Both the position numbers and the translations under genes were made by a program. From positions 248,001 to 312,000 of the forward strand of contig NZ_QGGU01000002.1 in assembly GCF_003148745.1 (NCBI RefSeq): 64,000 bases of DNA. The letters run 5' to 3'. The notes under the pieces are model-generated. The model was not told the origin of the DNA. It did not search any database and saw nothing but the letters and a program-made list of their open reading frames with translations. Source of the DNA: Pleionea mediterranea. GTDB lineage: Bacteria; Pseudomonadota; Gammaproteobacteria; Enterobacterales; Kangiellaceae. Below are positions 17,830-24,792 of this stretch, in pieces. Each line of letters begins with the position of its first letter. Position 1 is the stretch's first letter.

Positions 17830-18134
17830 AATATCTCCAAAAATAGTTTGTTAAACAATCATGTTCATTTGCTGAATGTTTGAAACACTTCAATAATGAC
17901 CGTATAAGAAGTCTTCAGGTTTTAGGTAAGTCATTATCCATTGGGAAAGTAATCTATATTTCGAAGTGAAATTGTGAAAAAAACATGAAATAATTTTTAT
18001 GAAAGATGTTTTTTCGTGAAAAACGATATTTTATGAGCCAAAAATTGAGATATAACGCTATTCTATAGTTAAATAACTGGGGCACTGAGTTATAGGGAGA
18101 ATATGAAAGGCTGTCTGAAAAAATTAAACACGCT
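17830..18134. other. Intergenic region upstream of the discoidin gene
   Basis: About 300 bp of AT-rich DNA. A 9-bp inverted repeat made of A/T tracts plus CAT/ATG (17978-17986 and 18006-18014) is the only structure noted; it could end the upstream regulator gene or be part of the discoidin promoter region. No further coding sequence is supported. Confidence 0.4.
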
Positions 18135-20252
18135 CTAGTCGTTTGTTAACGCTCTTTTTATTTTCGAGCAAAATAGTTCGTTGTTGATTTGTTGGCACAA
18201 GTCTTGTGAACGTTTTTTAAGGTATATGAAGTCGCTGCGGTATAAGTATCTATTGGTTGGTGTTAAGCCATTTTTTAGCGCTTCAATATTAAAAAAGTAA
18301 CTATCCGTCAAATCATCAAAAAAATAACGGAGCTTTTGAGTTTGATATTCGTGAATTAATATATAACTAGGAGATTTGTATTTATTTTCAACGGATGCTA
18401 TTGCTTGCTCAATACTGTCAATATTCATTGCCTTGTTCAGTGCCAGTTCAATGCGCAATTGGGTCACTAAAATAGCGTCATAGAGAACATCGGAGGGCGT
18501 TAGCTTATGCCTTTCGATAATATCAAAAGCCATATGAATCCATTGATTTGCTAGTTTTTCATTGCCGCTATAAAGCTGTGATCGAGCCATAAGCATAATG
18601 TTTTGTAGATTGTTATCGTTTCCTTCGCCAAGACTCGCTGTATTGATATTTATTGCAGATTTTAGATATTGAATGGCCATTTCAAACTTACCGGTCATAA
18701 AAAAATGTTCGCCGATATAGCTATGGATCTTTGCCATCTCAGGGTGAATATCAGGAAAGAGGTTTTGCCTGATATCGAGTGCTTTAAAAAGCATTTTCTC
18801 GCCACTTTCCCAATCTTGATTCCAAAAAGTAAGCGTTCTACCCAGTTGTTCAAGTCCTGAGGCAGTTCGTTCGTGCATGTAACCTTGAGTGCTCTGAAAA
18901 ATGTTTAGTGCTTTCTTGCTAATTTTTATTTTTTCGTTGCCATCCCAGATAAACCAGTTAAGTAACCAAAGCGTATCGGCAATTTCTATGTCGTTGGGAT
19001 TTAAAATGTTCTCAAAAATTGATAAAGCTTTACGAGTATATTTCTCGCCAATTATTAAGCTTTCTGAGCGATCACAAAAGGGGGCAACACAATAAAGGTA
19101 GCTTTTCCCAGAATAATAATAAGATCGGGCTAATAGATATGAGTTATTACTGTGGTGTTTTTTTACCTGCTCAAGCGTCAATTGGGATAAATTAAGAACT
19201 TCCTGACGATAGTTTAGCTTTATTAATATATCAATTACATTAAATCTCAACTGTATATACTCTTCGGAGTGTAACCCATAAACCATTACAATAAGCTTTT
19301 CTATGCGGTTAACTATAATACGTGAGTCTTCGTAGAAGCCTGCAATGGTATATAATTCCATCAAGGCAAAGAGCATTCCTATTTTTTCGGCATTCGAACC
19401 CTTAAAGGCATCAATTTGACCAATTGATTTTTTTAGAATGACTTTTAATGTGTTAGTTGTTTGTTTGGGTGAGTCGTGATAACGAATCAAAATATCTTGA
19501 TAAAAATTCTTTTTGGACTGTGCTTCTGTCATTTTTATGGTGCTAATTCTAAGTTGTTCATTAGTACTTATGTATCGATAAGTGCTAAAAAAAGCCCACA
19601 GAATTATCAACAAAAAGCAAAATGAAAATAACCATTGCCGGTAATTCAAACAAATTAAATGTTGGTAAATACCATGCTTATGCAATGATTTGTCTTTAAT
19701 CGGTGTTCTTTCTTTATTTTCATTTGATTCTGAACTTACTTTTGAAAGACTCAATGTGACCGATTCTTTATTGAGAAATTCTGTCGTTGATTGAGCCTTT
19801 AATTGTTCTGGTTGTATAGAGTGAAAGTTTTGTGGGCAAACACTTGCATGTAAACTGTAACCTTTTTTTGGAACGGTCTTTATTAGTGATTTTTTTTCAT
19901 CTTTTAAGCAGGAACGAAGCTCTTTTATACTTTGCTTTAATACATTTTCACTAACCTGGCGGCCACCCCAAACGTGCTTAAAAAATACACTCGACTCAAC
20001 TATCTGGGATTTGTTATTAATTAATAAGTTTAAAACACAAGCTGTCTTTTCGCGCAGTTTTACACTTTTTCTGTTGCTATGAGATAATTCTTTTTCTTGA
20101 GGGTTATACAACCACTCATTTTCGATAAGAAAAACTTTAGAATTATTAATAGGGCGCTGTGATTGTGAAGTGTTTTGCCAGCTTAAGAGTTTGTCGACAG
20201 GCGGATCTTCGCTATTATGCCTTACCCCCTCAAAGTCAATTACTTTATTCAT
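18135..20252 (-). CDS. CadC/ToxR-like transmembrane transcriptional regulator with TPR sensor domain
   Basis: A 705-aa protein with an N-terminal OmpR/PhoB-type winged helix at about 40-138 (LREKTACVLNLLINNKSQIV, VWGGRQVSENVLKQSIKELR, TVPKKGYSL), a Ser/Glu-rich linker, one membrane helix at about 207-226, and a ~450-residue periplasmic part made of TPR-like helical pairs (for example RTASGLEQLGRTLTFWNQDW, FFMTGKFEMAIQYLKSAINI). This is the CadC/ToxR topology: DNA-binding in the cytoplasm directly coupled to a periplasmic sensor. The ligand is unknown. It reads toward the discoidin gene, a possible target. AT-rich codon use matches the accessory region. Confidence 0.82.
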   Translation of the reverse strand: MNKVIDFEGVRHNSEDPPVDKLLSWQNTSQSQRPINNSKVFLIENEWLYNPQEKELSHSNRKSVKLREKTACVLNLLINNKSQIVESSVFFKHVWGGRQVSENVLKQSIKELRSCLKDEKKSLIKTVPKKGYSLHASVCPQNFHSIQPEQLKAQSTTEFLNKESVTLSLSKVSSESNENKERTPIKDKSLHKHGIYQHLICLNYRQWLFSFCFLLIILWAFFSTYRYISTNEQLRISTIKMTEAQSKKNFYQDILIRYHDSPKQTTNTLKVILKKSIGQIDAFKGSNAEKIGMLFALMELYTIAGFYEDSRIIVNRIEKLIVMVYGLHSEEYIQLRFNVIDILIKLNYRQEVLNLSQLTLEQVKKHHSNNSYLLARSYYYSGKSYLYCVAPFCDRSESLIIGEKYTRKALSIFENILNPNDIEIADTLWLLNWFIWDGNEKIKISKKALNIFQSTQGYMHERTASGLEQLGRTLTFWNQDWESGEKMLFKALDIRQNLFPDIHPEMAKIHSYIGEHFFMTGKFEMAIQYLKSAININTASLGEGNDNNLQNIMLMARSQLYSGNEKLANQWIHMAFDIIERHKLTPSDVLYDAILVTQLRIELALNKAMNIDSIEQAIASVENKYKSPSYILIHEYQTQKLRYFFDDLTDSYFFNIEALKNGLTPTNRYLYRSDFIYLKKRSQDLCQQINNELFCSKIKRALTND

Positions 20253-20588
20253 TAATGCACTGCTCAGATTAGCTGTTTTTCGATTATCTAATATTAATTA
20301 CGTGGCTTTTAATGGAGTAAGAAATTGTTTGAATACCAAGTAGAATGAGTCCATTCATAAAGCTAGAAACTGGAAATTTATATAGTGCCAATATATGATG
20401 GATTTTTGCTAGTGTCTAGCGAGCTGAGTCAAACTTTCTGCTATTGAGATATTAACGATTATTTTAAATGGATAGGGTCAAGTGCAATTACTTTCGGTAT
20501 TGCGCCAATGTAATGATGGTAGTGTTGGTATTAAGTCATATGATGAGTAGTGAGTGCCGATCAGAAATGATAATTATGGATATCAGTT
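20253..20588. other. AT-rich intergenic region between divergent genes
   Basis: About 335 bp between the CadC-like regulator and the GNAT gene, which are transcribed away from each other; promoters for both should be here. A small palindrome GCTAG-tgt-CTAGC near 20410 is visible. No ORF with a credible start and no RNA gene were recognised. Confidence 0.4.
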
Positions 20589-21104
20589 GTGAATTACTTT
20601 AATCAGGAATCACCAAGATTAATATATCGAAAGTTGACGCATTCAGATGTGAGAGCCTGGTCAGAGTTTTTTATAGATAACCAAAATCTTCCATTTCTTG
20701 GTATTCCTGAAAACCTATCCGCCAGGGAAATGCCTCGGGAATGGATTGCTAAACAATTGAATCGTTATCAAGAGACTGGATTTGGCGGGTTGGCAGCTAT
20801 ATCAAAGACAACTGGTGATCTTATCGGTATTTCTGGTGTTGTCGAAAAGTGGATAAATGATCACAAGGAATATGAGATTAGTTATTCATTATTACCTAAG
20901 TATTGGCGCCAAGGTTATGGGTTTGAAATGGCAAGCACTATGAAGCAATATGCAGTTTGTAATAAACTCCATCCCAGAGTAATTTCTATTATGCATAAAG
21001 ATAATACTGGATCGATAGCTGTTGCCAGTAAAAATGGTATGCAACATCTGTTCGATCTAATGTATATCGATATGCCTTGCCATGTTTACGGGATATCTAT
21101 TTAG
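20589..21104 (+). CDS. GNAT-family N-acetyltransferase, RimJ/RimL-like
   Basis: A 171-aa acetyl-CoA-dependent acetyltransferase. The N-terminal PRLIYRKLTHSDVRAWSEFF is typical of the RimJ/RimL-like group; motif A is LLPKYWRQGYGFEMASTMKQ with the (R/Q)-x-x-G-x-G pyrophosphate loop as RQGYGF; motif B lies in NTGSIAVASKNGM. Substrate is unknown; such enzymes modify ribosomal protein N-termini, antibiotics or small amines. The start is a GTG at 20589 with a weak GGATA upstream. It is the last gene before the orphan IS end at 21129 and shares the low GC of the accessory segment. Confidence 0.82.
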   Translation: MNYFNQESPRLIYRKLTHSDVRAWSEFFIDNQNLPFLGIPENLSAREMPREWIAKQLNRYQETGFGGLAAISKTTGDLIGISGVVEKWINDHKEYEISYSLLPKYWRQGYGFEMASTMKQYAVCNKLHPRVISIMHKDNTGSIAVASKNGMQHLFDLMYIDMPCHVYGISI

Positions 21105-21128
21105 TTAATCATATCTGATTTTTATAAC

Positions 21129-21162
21129 AAAATCTGTGTCCAGTTTTTTGGGGTAAAGGTCA
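21129..21162 (-). repeat. Orphan IS3-type terminal inverted repeat
   Basis: The reverse complement of this 34-bp stretch matches the end of the element at 8691 in about 30 positions (TGACCTTTACCCCAAA and GGACACAGATTT are shared). No transposase lies next to it. It is a relic of a second, slightly different copy, oriented so that its outer edge is at 21162; together with 8691 it brackets 12.5 kb with outward ends. Confidence 0.8.
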
Positions 21163-21177
21163 GAAAGGGTTGTTTCA

Positions 21178-21531
21178 ATGTACGAGAACGTCACACTGAT
21201 TAAGAATAATGAAATAGCAAAAAGAATTACTAATGCAAACAAATTATATGATTTATATGGTTCGGTATCTTTTGAATTGAAACCTAAAGAGCTAGAGTTT
21301 CTTAAAAAGCTTATTGAATCATATAAAATAGAGTGCCGAAAGCCTGACTTTGATACAGTTACTTGGGTTGAAAGTCATATCAATAAAGACGGAACAATAA
21401 ACGGAGGCAAAGGTTCTTTGGTATTTAGTTTTTTACTTACCCATGGCAGAAGGGCGAGGATAATTACTGAAATGCAAGATGAAATGTGTATTGTGACATT
21501 AAGGAATGGCAGTGAAATTATGGAGTCTTAG
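21178..21531 (+). CDS. Small hypothetical protein, paralogue of the gene at 21909
   Basis: A 117-aa soluble, mixed-charge protein without signal peptide or membrane segment. It aligns with the 110-aa product at 21909 along the middle: SVSFELKPKELEFLKKLI against SVGFELTKVEHSLFKELV, then FSFLLTHGRRARI against IGFLLNYGSKCRL. I do not recognise the family. Its place in a string of small, same-strand genes downstream of an RHS toxin module suits an orphan immunity or antitoxin gene, but nothing proves that. It starts 16 bp after the IS relic, so its promoter may lie within or near that relic. Confidence 0.6.
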   Translation: MYENVTLIKNNEIAKRITNANKLYDLYGSVSFELKPKELEFLKKLIESYKIECRKPDFDTVTWVESHINKDGTINGGKGSLVFSFLLTHGRRARIITEMQDEMCIVTLRNGSEIMES

Positions 21532-21908
21532 ACTTATTCAATAAAAATGCCGAGATATTTCGATAGAGAAATAAAGTCACGCAATAATTTTAACTTTATA
21601 TGATAGCTTGTAAGCTAAGTTTAGTAATTGTAATTGAGCCTTATGCTAGCAGAGCAAAGGATGAATTAATAGATGTTAAGATATCTTATTATGTAAACTT
21701 GAAAGGTATTTGCTAGGGAAGTAAGTTTTCAAATTACAAAGAGCTACAGGAGACTTTTTAATTTAGTCAAGTAATTCTATTAAGGGAGTTTTGGGAAGGA
21801 AATGTGGATATTTAATTAAAAAGCAATCCGTACCTTTATAATGATATATTGTGGCGCATCAGATTAAGTTGGTGATAACTGTGACAGCCTAATAGATAGT
21901 AAACTTAA
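21532..21908. other. Gap with a possible decayed gene
   Basis: 377 bp between two paralogous genes. A frame from ATG 21600 to TAG 21714 gives 38 residues and the same frame continues past three stops with protein-like text (for example SNPYLYNDILWRIRLSW near 21820). This might be a decayed ORF, but it could be chance. No RNA gene or repeat recognised. Confidence 0.3.
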
Positions 21909-22241
21909 ATGAAAAAAATTATTAGTAATAATGAAGTGACGTCATCTGAAATTAAGAGGCTTATACATGAATGGAGTCATTTAGAGTCTGTAGGATTTGA
22001 GTTGACGAAAGTGGAGCACTCTCTATTTAAAGAGTTAGTTAGTGACTTTCAAAAGAATTATTATAATATCTCGGATAGAAACGAGTGGCAAGAATACGCC
22101 TTTAAAAAAATTAATGAAAGAGGGGGTTTTAAGTTAATACATGTGATTGGTTTTTTACTAAATTATGGTAGTAAATGTCGATTGCATGGGGAAAATAGAG
22201 GTTCCAATACTATTGTCTGGATGACAAAAAATAGTCCATAA
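21909..22241 (+). CDS. Small hypothetical protein, paralogue of the gene at 21178
   Basis: A 110-aa soluble protein clearly related to the 117-aa product at 21178 (shared S-V-x-F-E-L start of the conserved part, central acidic helix and F-L-L-x-x-G-x-x-x-R motif). No known domain was recognised. Two diverged tandem copies on the same strand suggest duplication and diversification, a pattern often seen with immunity genes; that interpretation is inference only. The codon use is very AT-rich as in the neighbouring genes. Confidence 0.58.
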   Translation: MKKIISNNEVTSSEIKRLIHEWSHLESVGFELTKVEHSLFKELVSDFQKNYYNISDRNEWQEYAFKKINERGGFKLIHVIGFLLNYGSKCRLHGENRGSNTIVWMTKNSP

Positions 22242-22292
22242 GAAGTGAGTCTATATGGGGCATATAAGTTTGATAGATAATAAATTGGACAC

Positions 22293-22541
22293 ATGGGTGT
22301 ATCTCGACTTGTCGTGTTACAACAACATGTCTTTAATTTATTAGCACTACTATTTGGGCTTTTTATGAAAAAGAATAAAGAGTTAGAGGTAGCTTTTATT
22401 GGTTTTTTATTAGCATTTTTGGGGTTTCTATTAGTGGCTATTGAGGTTAGGGATTTAGGTAGAGTTATTATGGGTGCTGGGATGATAGTTGGTTTTATTG
22501 GAATAGGTTTAGGGTGGAGAAAGATATTTAACGGTAAATAG
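22293..22541 (+). CDS. Small membrane protein, two hydrophobic helices
   Basis: Up to 82 aa. Two strongly hydrophobic segments, AFIGFLLAFLGFLLVAIEV and RVIMGAGMIVGFIGIGLG, form a helical hairpin. The ATG at 22293 adds a further hydrophobic N-terminal stretch; the ATG at 22365 (MKKNKELEV) is an alternative start that leaves the two-helix core of 58 aa. Neither has a strong ribosome site. The family is unknown. Confidence 0.45.
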   Translation: MGVSRLVVLQQHVFNLLALLFGLFMKKNKELEVAFIGFLLAFLGFLLVAIEVRDLGRVIMGAGMIVGFIGIGLGWRKIFNGK

Positions 22542-22723
22542 CAATTTTGACACACTTATAGTTCTCAGGTAAATTTTTTTGTGCAGTTCGGTAAAGTGTG
22601 CATATTGAGTACCTAGATCATTCTAACGGAAAGCTTGTATAAATTTCAGCCTCAAAAACTAACAGTTGGGGTCAGTGGATAATTCAATGAAGGTATTAAG
22701 AGTAAGTTATAATTGGAGTAATA

Positions 22724-23026
22724 GTGGATAGGCTAAAGTACACAGAACTTGAACTTACAAAGTCGCAATTCGCCTCGATTTTGCGACAAGGGGAGCTGGT
22801 TTGTTACGACGCTAGCTTTTTTGTACTCGCTGTATTCTTATATCACAAAGTAAGTGGGATTAGTCGAGTTTTAAGTGACTTTGTTCTTGTGTGGCCTTTA
22901 TTGTTGTTATTTTGGTCTAAAAAATTTAAGCGAATTTTTTTATGCTACGGATGGGCACGATATGCACTAAAGTTAAATGTTGATATGTTTAAAAAAAATA
23001 ATATGGTTTGTATTCGATTAAGTTGA
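22724..23026 (+). CDS. Small hypothetical membrane protein, paralogue of the gene at 23161
   Basis: A 100-aa protein starting with GTG. Its order of parts is LTKSQFASILRQGELVCYDA, a hydrophobic stretch (FVLVWPLLLLFW), then KKFKRIFLCYGWARYALK. The product at 23161 has the same order (LSKGEFVCLLLREGVIQYHS, LLILTPFFLL, KKFRRIFLCVYWTIYSEK), so these are tandem paralogues. The family is unknown. A membrane-associated, basic small protein in an accessory array could be an immunity protein to a membrane-acting toxin or a toxin itself; the sequence does not decide. Confidence 0.5.
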   Translation: MDRLKYTELELTKSQFASILRQGELVCYDASFFVLAVFLYHKVSGISRVLSDFVLVWPLLLLFWSKKFKRIFLCYGWARYALKLNVDMFKKNNMVCIRLS

Positions 23027-23160
23027 AATAATAAACAACACTCCCATTGATTAAGCATCATTGCTATTCCATCATTGAAGGGAAAATAGATTCAATGCTG
23101 GGTCTTTGGTTGCGTACTTTTTTAAGACAGACGAAGGTAGTTTAGTGGGGGTATTAAATT

Positions 23161-23460
23161 ATGGCATTTAGAGAGCATGATCTATCCAAAGGGGAGTTCG
23201 TTTGCTTGCTTTTGAGAGAGGGTGTGATTCAATATCACTCATCTATTCCGCTGTTGGTTCTGCATTATGATCTTGTCTTATATAATAAAACTAATCGAGT
23301 ATTAAAGATTTTATTTTTACTTATTTTAACACCATTCTTTTTATTAAAAAAATTTAGACGAATATTCTTATGCGTATATTGGACTATTTATTCTGAAAAG
23401 ATCTGCTTGGCTTCTAGGAAAAACAAAGACTTTGTATTTTTCTATCTAATGAAAAAATAG
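23161..23460 (+). CDS. Small hypothetical membrane protein, paralogue of the gene at 22724
   Basis: A 99-aa protein with one or two hydrophobic segments and the shared K-K-F-x-R-I-F-L-C motif described for its neighbour. It starts with an ATG at 23161 after GGGGGTATTAAATT, so the ribosome site is spaced too far to be strong. It is the last gene before the right copy of the 200-bp direct repeat, thus at the edge of the accessory segment. Confidence 0.5.
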   Translation: MAFREHDLSKGEFVCLLLREGVIQYHSSIPLLVLHYDLVLYNKTNRVLKILFLLILTPFFLLKKFRRIFLCVYWTIYSEKICLASRKNKDFVFFYLMKK

Positions 23461-23495
23461 CTGGCCAGCCATCAACAAAATAATTAGCTTTAGCT

Positions 23496-23694
23496 TCAAG
23501 TCTGTAAAAATGTCAGCTTTAAGCAATTGGTTCGCACAAAAAACGTGCAAACCCTACATTAGAATGGTAGAGATGTTTTACACAAGTAGTGCATCATCAC
23601 GACACTTTAATTCTCACCACCTTCATAATTTCCATTTCAAATCCGGCGACGGTTTCCTGGTCGGCGTAATAGGTTAAATTAACGCGTTGTCCTT
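23496..23694. repeat. Right copy of the ~200-bp direct repeat
   Basis: The intact partner of 16531-16733. It spans the 3' part and downstream flank of the 92-aa gene. Because the complete gene is here, this side is the original junction and the left copy is the duplicate. Confidence 0.9.
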
Positions 23695-23875
23695 TCAGGT
23701 TTTTGTATTTTTTCTGGCGCTTGTATTTAAAGGGGACGTCGTAGCCTTCAAGCATAATGGTGTTAATATACCAGCCATCATCGAGTTCACGCTGAACGTG
23801 AGAGGCGACTTTTTTAGCGTCGGATTGAATCAGTTTTTGATGTGACTTTAATAATTTATCAACGTCGTTTTTCAT
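23597..23875 (-). CDS. Conserved hypothetical protein, target of a 3'-end duplication
   Basis: A 92-aa soluble protein with an N-terminal Lys-rich helix (VDKLLKSHQKLIQSDAKKVA) and a beta-rich C-terminal half (QRVNLTYYADQETVAGFEME). I do not recognise the family. Base composition matches the backbone, unlike the AT-rich genes to its left. A truncated copy of its 3' end sits at 16631-16733, so this gene seems to have been the insertion site or the homology used when the accessory segment arrived. Start is an ATG at 23875. Confidence 0.6.
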   Translation of the reverse strand: MKNDVDKLLKSHQKLIQSDAKKVASHVQRELDDGWYINTIMLEGYDVPFKYKRQKKYKNLKGQRVNLTYYADQETVAGFEMEIMKVVRIKVS

Positions 23876-24007
23876 GAAGTGGGTCGGATCATTGGTTGAA
23901 AATATGAGCTAAAATCGAGATTATGATGCAATAACACGTCTGTAGAATGTAATACAAAGACTCAATAGCGTTAATTGCGTAGAAACGGATCCCGAAGAGA
24001 TACCTTG

Positions 24008-24538
24008 ATGATAAAAGTAATCCAGCAACTTTTAAAGTGGTTTATGGTACTGATGTGTCTGGCAGCCGGTGGATACTGGCTGGTAAAGCAGGGAGTATTG
24101 CCAACCGACTTGCTCGATAATTTTACTCAGTCGAAAGCGGAATTGGTGACTTATTATCAATGGACCGATGGGAGTGGTAATGTGCGAATTACCCGGGAGC
24201 CACCATCGGGTAATGTGACTTACTCCAGTTTTCAAGGCTCGCCGGGACTCGATAGTCAGGTACAACCGGTAGCATCGAAAAAGCCTGCTGATGCGCCCTC
24301 AGCCAAGGTGATCAGCACTTATCGCGATGATTTGGAAGCAACTCTGATCAAAAAGGAAATGTTAACCCAGTGTCGCTGGGTGATTACACAACTGTTTAAT
24401 ACCGAGAAGCAGATAAACAATGCTGAAACGGAGGAGCGTGAACAGCTTTGTAAGGACTATCGGCAACGCCTGTTGCAGTTGCCTTCGTTAAACTGCAAGG
24501 CAAGCATGGACGATGTTAAAGCGGATATTTGTGGATGA
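24008..24538 (+). CDS. DUF4124-like envelope protein
   Basis: A 176-aa protein with one N-terminal membrane helix or uncleaved signal (FMVLMCLAAGGYWLV) and a DUF4124-type motif YYQWTDGSGNVRITREPP, which in the family is Y-x-W-x-D-x-x-G-x-x-x-(Y/F)-x-x-x-P-P. The C-terminal part is helical with three Cys that could form disulfides outside the cytoplasm. An in-frame TTG at 23975 would lengthen the N-terminus, but the ATG at 24008 places the helix correctly and has GAAGAG upstream. The function of DUF4124 proteins is not established. It is monocistronic by spacing. Confidence 0.68.
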   Translation: MIKVIQQLLKWFMVLMCLAAGGYWLVKQGVLPTDLLDNFTQSKAELVTYYQWTDGSGNVRITREPPSGNVTYSSFQGSPGLDSQVQPVASKKPADAPSAKVISTYRDDLEATLIKKEMLTQCRWVITQLFNTEKQINNAETEEREQLCKDYRQRLLQLPSLNCKASMDDVKADICG

Positions 24539-24792
24539 TATGTGCCTTGTAGTTGGAATGGCTAATTTGTAAAAAAGTATGTAAGCCATAGCCTGAGACT
24601 ATACAACTGTGCATAATCGCATCGTTTTGCTCCCATATTTTGACACTATTCTGTAAAGCGATATGATGTGGGGCTTGTTTAAACTAGCCGCCAGAGGCCA
24701 AGGATTTTGGGGATTGGTGAATCAATCGGTTTGCGGTGATGAATGATCAAAGACAGACGTTTTTTGTAAAAATATTATAAAGAGAGAATACA

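Noticed and set aside
20589-23460. Integron cassette array
   Set aside because: A string of small same-strand genes with a GNAT suggested cassettes, but no attC-like GTTRRRY/RYYYAAC pairs were found and there is no integrase.
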